From Streptomyces odontomachi (GTDB lineage: Bacteria; Actinomycetota; Actinomycetes; Streptomycetales; Streptomycetaceae), in the NCBI RefSeq assembly GCF_024435355.1, contig NZ_JAMJWG010000002.1, positions 124,001-188,000 of the forward strand: a stretch of DNA of 64,000 nt, given 5' to 3'. The position numbers and the translations under genes were made by a program. Shown piece after piece: positions 17,813 through 25,473 of this stretch. The notes under the pieces are model-generated. The model was not told the origin of the DNA, ran no database searches, and saw only the letters and a program-made list of their open reading frames with translations. How positions within the stretch are numbered: position 1 is the first letter of the stretch; each line of letters opens with the position of its first letter.

Positions 17813-18598
17813 ATGAGTGCCACGAACGAGCCGGGCGGCGCCGGGGCGAAGCCGCTGCCCGCGCTGCCCGAGGACTGGGAACGCTGCCTGGTGCTGGTGG
17901 CGCACCCCGACGACATCGAGTACGGCACATCGGCCGCGGTCGCCCGCTGGACCGCCCAGGGCAAACAGGTGAGCTATGCGCTGGCCACCCGCGGGGAGGC
18001 CGGGATCGACGGCGTGCACCCCGATCAGGCGGGACCGGTGCGCGAGCGGGAGCAGCGCACGGCGGCCCGTGCCGTGGGCGTCGACGACGTGGAGTTCCTG
18101 GGCCATCGGGACGGCTGCGTCGAGTACGGGTTGCCGTTGCGCCGCGATCTCGTACGGGCCGTGCGGCGCCATCGCCCCGAGGTCGTGGTGAGCGGTGCCT
18201 TCACGGTGCGGATGGTGCTCGGGCTCACCAACCAGGCCGACCATCGCGCGGTGGGCCTCGCGGCCCTGGACGCCGCCCGCGACGCGGGCAACCGCTGGAT
18301 CTTCCCCGAACTGGCCGACGAGGGCCTCGCCCCGTGGGACGGCGTACGGTTCGCGGCCTTCGCAGCGCCCGAGCATCCCACGCACGGCGTGGAGGTGGCG
18401 GGCGATCCGCTGGAGCGGGGCATCGCCTCCCTCGCCGCCCATGCGGCCTACGCCGCGGGGCTCGGCGAGCGGTCCGTCGACCCGCGCACCTTCCTCACCT
18501 GGGCCACCGGCATGGCCGGCCGCGCCATGGGCGTCGACGCCGCCGTCCTCTTCGAGGTGCACCAGCTGGTCCCGGAGGGCCCACCGCCGTGGGAGTAG
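17813..18598 (+). CDS. PIG-L family N-acetylglucosaminyl-type deacetylase
   Basis: The protein has 261 residues. The LmbE/PIG-L zinc motif AHPDDIEYG lies near residue 37, and the third ligand is in NQADHRAVGLAALDA. Family members deacetylate GlcNAc-inositol, mycothiol precursors or antibiotic intermediates. This one is not clearly MshB or Mca: it lacks their usual flanking motifs, so the substrate is open. ATG 17813 is chosen; ATG 17804 is in frame nine bases earlier. No operon partner: the toxin gene beyond it is on the other strand. Confidence 0.88.
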   Translation: MSATNEPGGAGAKPLPALPEDWERCLVLVAHPDDIEYGTSAAVARWTAQGKQVSYALATRGEAGIDGVHPDQAGPVREREQRTAARAVGVDDVEFLGHRDGCVEYGLPLRRDLVRAVRRHRPEVVVSGAFTVRMVLGLTNQADHRAVGLAALDAARDAGNRWIFPELADEGLAPWDGVRFAAFAAPEHPTHGVEVAGDPLERGIASLAAHAAYAAGLGERSVDPRTFLTWATGMAGRAMGVDAAVLFEVHQLVPEGPPPWE

Positions 18599-18633
18599 CG
18601 GCGGCTCCCGTGGCCGGCCGGTCGCCGGACGGC

Positions 18634-19008
18634 TTATATCCGCCAGTCGCGCAGCTGGCCGGCCGCCGTGTAGACGTCGGCCTCACCCTCGCGGACCTTG
18701 CGCACCAGGCTGGACAGGGCACCGTAGGGCGGATCGATGCCCTCGCCGGACTGGCCCATGTACTGGGCGGCGACCAGGGCTGCGTACAGGGAGTTCATGT
18801 GGGGCAGCGGCTCCAGGCGCACTATGGCGTGCAGCAGCGCTGCGGCGCGCCAGGCCGCGTCCGGATCGGAGGCGGCCAGCGTCGGCATCTTCGTCCGGTG
18901 GCGGGCGGCCGCCGCGACGAGGGCGGAGTAGTCGGCGACCGACACGTCCTCGGGCATGGCACGCTCCTGGACGTCCAGGAGCCATGACACGTCGACGTAG
19001 AGGATCAT
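18634..19008 (-). CDS. Fic/Doc-like toxin with degenerate active site
   Basis: The protein has 124 residues. It matches the small actinobacterial 'Fic family toxin component' group: LYVDVSWLLDVQE at the N terminus, DAAWRAAALLHAIVRLEPLP in the middle and GIDPPYGALSSLVRKVREGE at the end. In active Doc/Fic proteins the loop after the LLH helix is HxFx(D/G)GNxR. Here it reads RLEPLPHMNSLY, so the catalytic His and the phosphate-binding GN-R are absent. It may therefore act differently or be inert. The gene overlaps the antitoxin by ATGA, the usual type II arrangement. Confidence 0.7.
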   Translation of the reverse strand: MILYVDVSWLLDVQERAMPEDVSVADYSALVAAAARHRTKMPTLAASDPDAAWRAAALLHAIVRLEPLPHMNSLYAALVAAQYMGQSGEGIDPPYGALSSLVRKVREGEADVYTAAGQLRDWRI

Positions 19009-19256
19009 CTGGCGACCGCGGTCCCTCGACCGCCGCCGCGGCGCCGTGAGGGCGGCAGCTCGTCGGGGAACGCCTCGTCGAACTCGGCGCTCAGCTTCTC
19101 GCTCCAGGCCAGGGCGCCCGCCACGAACTGCTTGCGCTGGTGCTCGCGCACCCCGAGATCGTGCAGGTACTGCTTGAGGCTCTTCCCCTCGGCCGCGGCC
19201 GCCGCCCGGACCCCCTCGAGTTCCTCGTCGGTGAACGACACATTCAGGGATGGCAT
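19005..19256 (-). CDS. Ribbon-helix-helix-type antitoxin
   Basis: The protein has 83 residues. The N terminus PSLNVSFTDEELEGVRAAAA with KSLKQYLHDLGVREHQRK resembles a ribbon-helix-helix DNA-binding fold. The C-terminal half (WSEKLSAEFDEAFPDELPPS) is the likely toxin-wrapping arm. It lies upstream of the Fic-like gene and overlaps it by four bases. Such antitoxins usually repress their own promoter. Start ATG 19256 has only a weak GAG site. The gene is divergent from marR across a 149-bp gap. Confidence 0.72.
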   Translation of the reverse strand: MPSLNVSFTDEELEGVRAAAAAEGKSLKQYLHDLGVREHQRKQFVAGALAWSEKLSAEFDEAFPDELPPSRRRGGGRGTAVAR

Positions 19257-19405
19257 GAGCTCACGGTACCAATCAGGTGCCACCCGAAGCACATCCCACC
19301 TGCCCACGGCGCGCCGCAACCTCGCCCCCGGCACCGCAGCCGCCTCTCCCCCGGTACCGCAGACCCTCTGGCGAATACCTCTTTGTCAGAGCTAACCTTC
19401 TTGGT

Positions 19406-19909
19406 ATGACCACCGACGACACCCCGCCGGAAGAGTTCGCCGACGCCCTGGCCGGACTCCTTCGGCTGATCCGGCGGCGGGTGCGGAGCACCATGCCCGC
19501 GCCACCGCTGCGCGGCGCACAGGCCGAGCTGCTCCGGCTGGTGGTCGCGCGGCCCGGCATCCGCGTCTCGGACGCGGCGAAGGAGCTCTACCTCGCGGGC
19601 AACTCGGTCTCCACCCTGGTCAACCAGCTCAGCCGGGCCGGCTACCTGGTGCGCGAGACCGACCCGGACGACCGCCGATCCACCCTGCTGCGGCCCACCC
19701 CCGCCGCGGTCTCCCGGTTGCGGGACTGGCAGGCGCGGCGCAGTGCACTCGTACGGGAGCAGGTGGCCCGGCTGAGCGAGGCGGACCAGGCCGCGATCGC
19801 CGCGGCGGTCCCCGCGCTGCACCGGCTCGCCCGGCGGCTGCACGAGGACCGGGCGGACGGCAGGGCCGGACCACAGGCCACTGAGGGAGCGGAGGGAACG
19901 GGCCCATGA
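19406..19909 (+). CDS. MarR-family transcriptional regulator
   Basis: The protein has 167 residues. The winged helix runs from VVARPGIRVSDAAKELYLAG through NSVSTLVNQLSRAGYLVRET to the wing DPDDRRSTLL. It should dimerise and repress the exporter genes it overlaps (ATGA with the ATPase), releasing DNA when a small ligand binds. ATG 19406 has no ribosome site; a TAACCTTCTTGGTATG context suggests a leaderless message or a very short leader. The promoter lies in the gap shared with the antitoxin gene. Confidence 0.88.
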   Translation: MTTDDTPPEEFADALAGLLRLIRRRVRSTMPAPPLRGAQAELLRLVVARPGIRVSDAAKELYLAGNSVSTLVNQLSRAGYLVRETDPDDRRSTLLRPTPAAVSRLRDWQARRSALVREQVARLSEADQAAIAAAVPALHRLARRLHEDRADGRAGPQATEGAEGTGP

Positions 19910-20937
19910 GCGACACGCCGGAGGCGGACATGAGCAAGCAGGCCGACACGCCGGGACCGGGCCCTTCCGGCCCACCCCCGGACACGCCCGGGGCAACGAC
20001 GCCCACGGCCGCGGACGCCGACCGGAACACCACACCGGAACCGGACCGCGCCACCCCGGCGCAGCACCACGCGCCCACGACACCTTCCCCCGCCACTCCG
20101 CAGGCCAGCACCCCGCAGGCCGTCACCTGCACCGGGCTCACCTACGCCTTCGGCGAGACGAAGGCGGTGGACGGGCTCGACCTGACGGTCGCCGCCGGTG
20201 AGGTGTTCGGCCTGCTCGGGCCGAACGGCGCGGGCAAGACCACCGCGATCCGCTGCCTCACCACCCTGCTGCCGGTGCCGGCCGGCATCGTGCGGGTCTT
20301 CGGGCACGACGCGGCGCGCGAGCGCATGTCCGTGCGCCGCCTGCTGGGCTACGTACCGCAGCAGCTGTCCGCCGACGCAGGGCTCACCGGGCGGGAGAAC
20401 GTGGCGCTGTTCGCCCGGGTCTTCGACGTGTCGCGGCGGGAGCGGGCGGCCCGGGTCGACCAGGCGCTGGCCGCCGTCGACCTCGGCGACGCGGCCGACC
20501 GGCTCGCCAAGACGTACTCGGGCGGCATGATCCGCCGTCTCGAACTCGCCCAGGCCCTGGTCAGCGCGCCGCGGCTGCTGATCCTCGACGAACCCACGAT
20601 CGGGCTCGACCCCATCGCCCGTACCAGCGTGTGGGAGCACATCAACGCGGTACGGGCCGCCACCGGCATGACCGTGCTGGTGACCACGCACTACATGGAC
20701 GAGGCCGACCAGTACTGCGACCGGGTGGCGCTGATGCACCGGGGGCGGATACGGGCCCTCGGCACCCCGGACGAACTCAGGGACGAGCTGCGCAGCCGGC
20801 GCCGTGCGGCCGGGGAGACCCCCAAGGAGCCGACGCTGGAGGACGTCTTCCGGGACGTCGCCGGCAGCGGCCTGGACGAGTCAGGAGACTTCCGCGATGT
20901 CCGACGCACCCGCCGCACCGCCACCCGTGTCGGCTGA
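19906..20937 (+). CDS. ABC exporter ATP-binding protein (DrrA-like)
   Basis: The protein has 343 residues. The first 65 or so are a Thr/Pro-rich disordered extension. The nucleotide-binding domain then has Walker A GPNGAGKTT, the Q-loop VPQQLSAD, signature YSGGMIRRLELAQAL, Walker B LLILDEPTIGLD and the switch histidine in TTHYMDEADQ. A C-terminal DrrA-like tail follows. It powers export of a lipid or drug-like molecule with the next-encoded permease. It overlaps marR by four bases and the permease by 41. Confidence 0.92.
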   Translation: MSDTPEADMSKQADTPGPGPSGPPPDTPGATTPTAADADRNTTPEPDRATPAQHHAPTTPSPATPQASTPQAVTCTGLTYAFGETKAVDGLDLTVAAGEVFGLLGPNGAGKTTAIRCLTTLLPVPAGIVRVFGHDAARERMSVRRLLGYVPQQLSADAGLTGRENVALFARVFDVSRRERAARVDQALAAVDLGDAADRLAKTYSGGMIRRLELAQALVSAPRLLILDEPTIGLDPIARTSVWEHINAVRAATGMTVLVTTHYMDEADQYCDRVALMHRGRIRALGTPDELRDELRSRRRAAGETPKEPTLEDVFRDVAGSGLDESGDFRDVRRTRRTATRVG

Positions 20938-21781
20938 GCCTCGCCCCGGCGCCCCCGGGAACAGCGCGCCGGCCACCGGTCTCGACCTGCTGGTGACCCC
21001 GCCGGCGGTGCGCGCCGGCTGGCGGGTGCTGCTGGCCCGGATCGGCGCGATGTGCGCGGTCGAGTTGCAGAAGCTGCGCCATGACCGCACCGAGCTGTAC
21101 ACCCGGGCGATCCAGCCCGCGCTGTGGCTGCTGATCTTCGGTGAGACGTTCACCCGGATCCGGGCCATCCCGACCGGCAAGGTGCCGTACCTCGACTATC
21201 TCGCGCCCGGCATCATCGCCCAGTCCGCGATGTTCATCGCGATCTTCTACGGAATCATGATCATCTGGGAGCGGGACGCCGGCATCCTCACCAAGCTGCT
21301 GGTGACACCGACGCCACGCGCCGCGCTGATCACCGGGAAGGCCTTCGCGGCCGGGGTGAAGGCACTGATCCAGGCGGTCGTGGTGGTGGTGATCGCGGCG
21401 CTGCTCGGCGTGGCGATGACCTGGAACCCGCTGCGGCTGCTGGGGGTGGCCGCCGCGGTGGTGCTCGGCTCGGCGTTCTTCTCCTGCCTGTCGATGACCA
21501 TCGCCGGGATCGTGCTGACCCGGGACCGCCTGATGGGCATCGGCCAGGCCATCACGATGCCGCTGTTCTTCGGCTCCAACGCGCTGTACCCGGTGTCCGT
21601 GATGCCTGGCTGGCTGGGCGTCGTCAGCAAGATCAATCCGCTGAGCTACCAGGTCGACGCGTTGCGCGGGCTGCTGCTCGGCACCCCGTCGCACGTGGGT
21701 CTCGACTTCGCGGTCCTGCTCGTCGCCGCGCTGCTCGGCATCACCGCCGCGTCGTCCCTGCTGGCCCGCCTGGCCCGCTGA
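20897..21781 (+). CDS. ABC-2 type permease (DrrB-like)
   Basis: The protein has 294 residues and six membrane segments after a 35-residue Pro-rich head. LYTRAIQPALWLLIFGETFT and WERDAGILTKLLVTPTPR are typical of DrrB/NodJ proteins, and YQVDALRGLLLG closes the domain. It is the membrane half of the MarR-controlled exporter. ATG 20897 has GGAG nine bases upstream and lies inside the ATPase gene, giving a 41-bp overlap that should couple translation. A hairpin terminator follows nine bases after the stop. Confidence 0.9.
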   Translation: MSDAPAAPPPVSAEPRPGAPGNSAPATGLDLLVTPPAVRAGWRVLLARIGAMCAVELQKLRHDRTELYTRAIQPALWLLIFGETFTRIRAIPTGKVPYLDYLAPGIIAQSAMFIAIFYGIMIIWERDAGILTKLLVTPTPRAALITGKAFAAGVKALIQAVVVVVIAALLGVAMTWNPLRLLGVAAAVVLGSAFFSCLSMTIAGIVLTRDRLMGIGQAITMPLFFGSNALYPVSVMPGWLGVVSKINPLSYQVDALRGLLLGTPSHVGLDFAVLLVAALLGITAASSLLARLAR

Positions 21782-21789
21782 GGTGCGGT

Positions 21790-21850
21790 GCGCCGCCCCG
21801 TGAGCGCACGCTTGCCGGGGCGGCGCCGGTTGGCCGGCGCGCCCGAATTC
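21790..21850 (+). terminator. Terminator hairpins after the exporter operon
   Basis: GCGCCGCCCCG (21790-21800) pairs with CGGGGCGGCGC (21826-21836). A smaller GC stem overlaps its right side around CGCCGG/CCGGCG (about 21834-21850). Confidence 0.65.
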
Positions 21851-21945
21851 CGTTCCAATCCATCCCACCCACGGCTACCCATAAAGGAGAGATAAGCGCA
21901 GAATGGGATAAAAGGTCACACACCACGGCCGTAAGCACGGTCGGA

Positions 21946-21962
21946 CTTCGCAAGCGAAGGAG
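21946..21962 (+). promoter_or_regulatory. Hairpin overlapping the SPW gene ribosome site
   Basis: CTTCGC (21946-21951) and GCGAAG (21954-21959) are complementary, and the second arm shares bases with the AAGGAG ribosome site (21957-21962). ATG 21972 follows nine bases later. The two-base loop is too tight for the full stem, so any masking would be partial. Confidence 0.35.
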
Positions 21963-21971
21963 TCGAGTCCC

Positions 21972-22565
21972 ATGGCCGACCTTTTTCACCGCAGGCGGGC
22001 TAAGCGGTCGAGCCCCCCGGAGCAGGCGTCCTACCGCAGGGAGCCGGGGCGACCCGGCGCCGGCGAAGACACGTCCTACCGGAGGGAAACGACCCAGCGC
22101 AGCTCCGTGGCAGAGGCCTCCCACCCCAGGGAGGACCTGTCGACCCACCCCGACGTCGGGGAAATGAGGGAGCGGTACAACCGCGTGCTGGGCGGACACG
22201 ACGTCGCGATCATGGACGCGCCGGTCTTCCTGATCGGCCTGTTCTGCGCCGTCTCTCCCTGGATCGTGCACTTCACCACGACCCAGAACCAGTTGCTGGT
22301 GCACAACGTGATCATCGGCATCGCGATCGCCCTGCTGGGTTGGGGCTTCGCCCTGACGCCGCACCGGATGTACGGCCTGAGCTGGGCCATGTGCGCCATC
22401 GGCACCTGGCTCGTCATCTCGCCCTGGATAGTCGGCACCCATCCCGACAAGGGTGTCATCGCCACCAATGCCTCCATCGGCGGCCTGACCATTTTGATGG
22501 GACTGTTGTGCGCGGCCGTGGCTGCGAAAGCCCGTAGCCGCCGCGCTCGCGCACGATCCGCTTAG
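21972..22565 (+). CDS. SPW-repeat membrane protein
   Basis: The protein has 197 residues. A hydrophilic N-terminal 75 residues with repeated YRRE is followed by four hydrophobic helices forming two SPW repeats: CAVSPWIVHF and VISPWIVGTH. The SPW family (PF03779) is found in bacteria and archaea without a known function. The helices should lie in the cytoplasmic membrane with the charged head in the cytosol. AAGGAG is nine bases before ATG 21972. It is monocistronic. Confidence 0.85.
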   Translation: MADLFHRRRAKRSSPPEQASYRREPGRPGAGEDTSYRRETTQRSSVAEASHPREDLSTHPDVGEMRERYNRVLGGHDVAIMDAPVFLIGLFCAVSPWIVHFTTTQNQLLVHNVIIGIAIALLGWGFALTPHRMYGLSWAMCAIGTWLVISPWIVGTHPDKGVIATNASIGGLTILMGLLCAAVAAKARSRRARARSA

Positions 22566-22697
22566 CCGGATCGCGCGCCCGCACGGCACGCATACGTGCG
22601 CACGTAGGGAAGCGCAGACGTAAGGAGCGTGATCGGGCCCGCGCAACGCCGAACTCCGCCACAGGAGGGCGCAGGGCCCTGAACCAGCGAACGACCG

Positions 22698-22728
22698 ACG
22701 CCCGACCGCGGACAACGCGGCCGGGCGT
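22698..22728 (+). terminator. Hairpin downstream of the SPW gene
   Basis: ACGCCCG (22698-22704) pairs with CGGGCGT (22722-22728), and inner CCGC/GCGG extends the stem across an A-C mismatch. Confidence 0.55.
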
Positions 22729-22825
22729 TCCCATGGCGCGACGCCCCGGCACCCATCCCACCCCACACCCCCCCGTCAGGCACCCTTGTCCGACAGCAGC
22801 CGGGACTTCGTATATGTTTTCGACC

Positions 22826-23359
22826 ATGAGCACAGCGGAGAACGACACGCAGCAGGCGACGGAGCGGATCGGCCCACCCCTGGCCGCCGACGAGCGGGAG
22901 ACGCTGCGGACGTTCCTGGACTACCACCGTGCGACGCTCGCCATGAAGTGCGACGGACTCGGTGACGAGGATCTGCGTCGGCAGTCGATGCCGCCGTCCA
23001 CGCTGTCGCTGCTCGGCCTGGTGCGACACATGGCCGAGGTGGAACGCGCCTGGTTCCGCAGGGTGGTCGACCAGGAGGACATCCCGCTGGTCTGGTCCGA
23101 TGACGGCGACTTCCAGGTGGCGTACGACGCGCGCGACTCCACCCGGGACGAGGCGTTCACGGCCTGGCAGGCGGAGGTCGAGCGGGCTCGCCGGATCGAA
23201 CGGGCCGCCACCTCGCTCGACGCGACGTTCCCCTGCCCCAAGTGGGGCGGCGATGTGTCGCTGCGGATGGTGATGCTGCACCTCATCCACGAGTACGCCC
23301 GGCACAACGGCCATGCCGACTTCCTGCGTGAGGCGATAGACGGCACCGTGGGGGCCTGA
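22826..23359 (+). CDS. DinB-family (DUF664) protein
   Basis: The protein has 177 residues and the four-helix DinB fold. LSLLGLVRHMAEVERAWF carries the first metal histidine, and LIHEYARHNGHADFLREAID carries the other two. DUF664/DinB proteins include mycothiol- or bacillithiol-dependent transferases; the substrate is unknown here. ATG 22826 lacks a ribosome site, and TATATG (22811-22816) nine bases earlier looks like a -10 element, so the transcript may be leaderless. ATG 22814 is an in-frame alternative. Confidence 0.85.
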   Translation: MSTAENDTQQATERIGPPLAADERETLRTFLDYHRATLAMKCDGLGDEDLRRQSMPPSTLSLLGLVRHMAEVERAWFRRVVDQEDIPLVWSDDGDFQVAYDARDSTRDEAFTAWQAEVERARRIERAATSLDATFPCPKWGGDVSLRMVMLHLIHEYARHNGHADFLREAIDGTVGA

Positions 23360-23443
23360 GCCCACACTCGCGCCGTCGTACCACCCTCTCCTTTCGGCGC
23401 ACGACCTCCTTCCTGCTCACCGGCACCGCCCAGGCCCCAAGTC

Positions 23444-23481
23444 CAGAGCCCGCGACGGCAGTACGCGCCGTCCGGGCTCTG
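23444..23481 (+). terminator. Long bulged hairpin terminator
   Basis: CAGAGCCCG (23444-23452) plus GACGGC (23454-23459) pair with GCCGTC (23467-23472) and CGGGCTCTG (23473-23481), leaving one bulged C and a 7-nt loop. It separates the DinB gene from the chitin-oxidase promoter, which starts at the next base. Confidence 0.75.
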
Positions 23482-23519
23482 TTGACGTGTACGCATTCAG
23501 CTGTATGGTCTAGTCCAAG
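23482..23519 (+). promoter_or_regulatory. LPMO promoter with DasR-like site over the -10
   Basis: TTGACG (23482-23487) and TATGGT (23504-23509) are 16 bases apart. The -10 lies inside TATGGTCTAGTCCAAG (23504-23519), which matches the DasR consensus ACTGGTCTAGACCACT at 11 of 16 positions, including TGGTCTAG and CCA. Binding there would block the promoter until amino-sugar phosphates accumulate. Confidence 0.65.
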
Positions 23520-23687
23520 GAAATGCGGCCCCAGCCGTTCCGCTCCTGCCTTCCTGCGGTCGGTGACGGGTTCATTTCGTCGTCCCTTCGCGCCTCTTGG
23601 CCCCACAACTCGAAGCGGCCGACCCGCCGAATTCCGGGTTCCCCCACGGCTCATTCGCGCGGGAAGACCTGATGTGAAGGAGAACGC

Positions 23688-24203
23688 ATGCACGCGAAAA
23701 GAAAGCTGGCCGCCGTCATCGGCGCCGCAGTCGCCCCACTCATCGCGGTAAGCCTCCCGTCGGGTGCCGCAAGCGCCCACGGCTATATCTCCAGCCCGCC
23801 CAGCAGGCAGGCGCAGTGTGCCGCGGGAACGGTCAGCTGCGGTGACATCAAGTACGAACCGCAGAGCGTGGAAGGCCCCAAGGGGCTGTCCAGTTGCAGC
23901 GCCGGCATCTCACGCTTCTCCGACCTGGACGACGACTCCAAGGGCTGGACCGTGACGAACGTGGGCAGCACGGCCACCTTCACGTGGACGTACACCGCCC
24001 GGCACGCCACCAGCGACTGGACCTACTACGTGGGCGGCCAGAAGATCGGCAGCTTCAGCGGTGGCGGCGTCCAGCCCGGCCAGACCACCTCTCACCAGCT
24101 GAACTTCGGCAGCCTGCGCGGTCACCAGAAGGTCCTCGCGGTCTGGAACATCTCGGACACCGCGAACGCCTTCTACAGCTGCGTCGACGTGAACATCGGC
24201 TGA
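23688..24203 (+). CDS. AA10 lytic polysaccharide monooxygenase (chitin-type)
   Basis: The protein has 171 residues. Residues 1-30 are a Sec signal peptide ending SGAASA. The mature protein begins HGYISSPPSR, so His31 becomes the N-terminal copper ligand, and His106 (TARHATSDW) completes the histidine brace. Small single-domain Streptomyces AA10 enzymes of this kind cut crystalline chitin oxidatively. There is no carbohydrate-binding module. GAAGGAG lies before ATG 23688. The DasR-like promoter and the neighbouring GH19 chitinase support a role in chitin breakdown. Confidence 0.92.
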   Translation: MHAKRKLAAVIGAAVAPLIAVSLPSGAASAHGYISSPPSRQAQCAAGTVSCGDIKYEPQSVEGPKGLSSCSAGISRFSDLDDDSKGWTVTNVGSTATFTWTYTARHATSDWTYYVGGQKIGSFSGGGVQPGQTTSHQLNFGSLRGHQKVLAVWNISDTANAFYSCVDVNIG

Positions 24204-24246
24204 CGCACCACCCCATGCGCCGGACCGGGTGGTGCGCCCGGTCCGG
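24204..24246 (+). promoter_or_regulatory. Two mutually exclusive hairpins between LPMO and chitinase
   Basis: CGCACCACCC (24204-24213) pairs with GGGTGGTGCG (24227-24236). CCGGACCGGG (24220-24229) pairs with CCCGGTCCGG (24237-24246). Bases 24227-24229 belong to both, so the stems compete. They begin right at the LPMO stop. Confidence 0.6.
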
Positions 24247-24335
24247 CCGTCAAGCACCACCCAACCCCCCCACGCTCACCCCCCACCACCCCCCACACAT
24301 GCCGTCCGCAGCACGACGGCAGGCAGGAGCGATCC

Positions 24336-25058
24336 ATGCGCAGGCGCACCCTCGGGCTGCTGAGCGCGGCCGCATCCGCGGCGGCGCTCTCGGCGTTGAC
24401 GCTGGTACCGGCGGCATCGGCGCAGCAGACCGGCGCGGATGCCTTCGTCGTCAGCGAAGCGCAGTTCAACAGCATGTTCCCGAGCCGGAACTCGTTTTAC
24501 ACCTACAGCGGTCTGACCGCGGCACTCAGCGCCTATCCGGATTTCACCCACGCCGGAAGCGAGACCGTCCAGAAGCAGGAAGCAGCGGCATTTCTGGCCA
24601 ATGTCGGCCATGAAACGGGCGGCCTGGTCTATATCGTCGAGCAGAACACCGCGAATTACCCGCACTACTGTGACGCCAGCCAGCCGTACGGCTGTCCCGC
24701 CGGCGTCGACAAGTACTACGGCCGCGGCCCCATCCAGATCAGCTGGAACTTCAACTACAAGGCCGCCGGCGATGCCTTGGGGATCGATCTGCTGAACAAT
24801 CCGGACCTGGTGCAGAACGACTCCGCCGTGGCCTGGAAGACCGGGCTGTGGTACTGGAACACCCAGACGGGGCCCGGCACCATGACCGCCCACAACGCCA
24901 TGGTGAACGGAGCCGGGTTCGGCGAGACCATCCGCAGCATCAACGGCAGCATCGAGTGCAACGGCGGCAACCCCGGCCAGGTCCAGGACCGGATCGACAA
25001 CTACACGCGGTTCGCGCAGATCCTGGGCGTCGACCCCGGCGGCAACCTCAGCTGCTGA
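24336..25058 (+). CDS. GH19 endochitinase, secreted
   Basis: The protein has 240 residues. A signal peptide (1-29, ending PAASA) is followed by a catalytic domain only. The catalytic Glu is in GHETGG (E93), with the second acid nine residues on (E102, VEQNTANY). YYGRGPIQISWNFNY is the family substrate-cleft motif. It resembles ChiG-type enzymes without a binding module and hydrolyses chitin with inversion. AGGAG precedes ATG 24336. The gene lies 132 bases after the LPMO gene, so it can share its DasR-type promoter. A perfect terminator follows. Confidence 0.93.
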   Translation: MRRRTLGLLSAAASAAALSALTLVPAASAQQTGADAFVVSEAQFNSMFPSRNSFYTYSGLTAALSAYPDFTHAGSETVQKQEAAAFLANVGHETGGLVYIVEQNTANYPHYCDASQPYGCPAGVDKYYGRGPIQISWNFNYKAAGDALGIDLLNNPDLVQNDSAVAWKTGLWYWNTQTGPGTMTAHNAMVNGAGFGETIRSINGSIECNGGNPGQVQDRIDNYTRFAQILGVDPGGNLSC

Positions 25059-25108
25059 CACCGCCGGCGCGCGCAGCCTCCCACGCCTGCCTGCGCCGTG
25101 CATGCCAC

Positions 25109-25140
25109 AGCCCCGCGAGCACCCACGGGCTCGCGGGGCT
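25109..25140 (+). terminator. Perfect 12-bp terminator after the chitinase
   Basis: AGCCCCGCGAGC (25109-25120) pairs exactly with 25129-25140 around an 8-nt loop, followed by TTTC. Confidence 0.85.
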
Positions 25141-25473
25141 TTCGCCGCGCATCCGTCCCGGTCACCCCGGGCCGCGGCACAGCGGTATGTCCGCTCACCC
25201 GTCTCCCCCGCCTCGTCAGGCCATGGTGTGCCACGTCCTGGCGCGCCGGTGTGTCGCGCTCCCACCGGTGTGTCACGCCGTCACGTCAAGCGTGCGACAC
25301 CACTCTTTAGGTGCAACAGCGACCAGTCGTCGGTGGTGCCTTCTGCGCCGCTACGGCCGCGTCCCGGTGTCACGGGCAGTACCGGAGACACGACGACGGC
25401 GCCGTGCCGCCCTCCCGATATGGGTACCATCCGGCACCAACACACCTACGTACCAACAGAGAGCGGGGACGGC
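25141..25473. other. Gene-free region with CCGGTGTGTC direct repeats
   Basis: No gene is supported here. CCGGTGTGTCGCGC (25246-25259) and CCGGTGTGTCACGC (25265-25278) are direct repeats 19 bases apart. An inverted partial copy, GCGACAC, lies at 25294-25300. They could be a regulator-binding cluster about 200 bases before the next gene. Confidence 0.4.

Noticed and set aside
19906..21781. Part of a biosynthetic gene cluster
   Set aside because: A MarR-controlled DrrAB-like exporter alone is not evidence; no biosynthetic enzymes are present.
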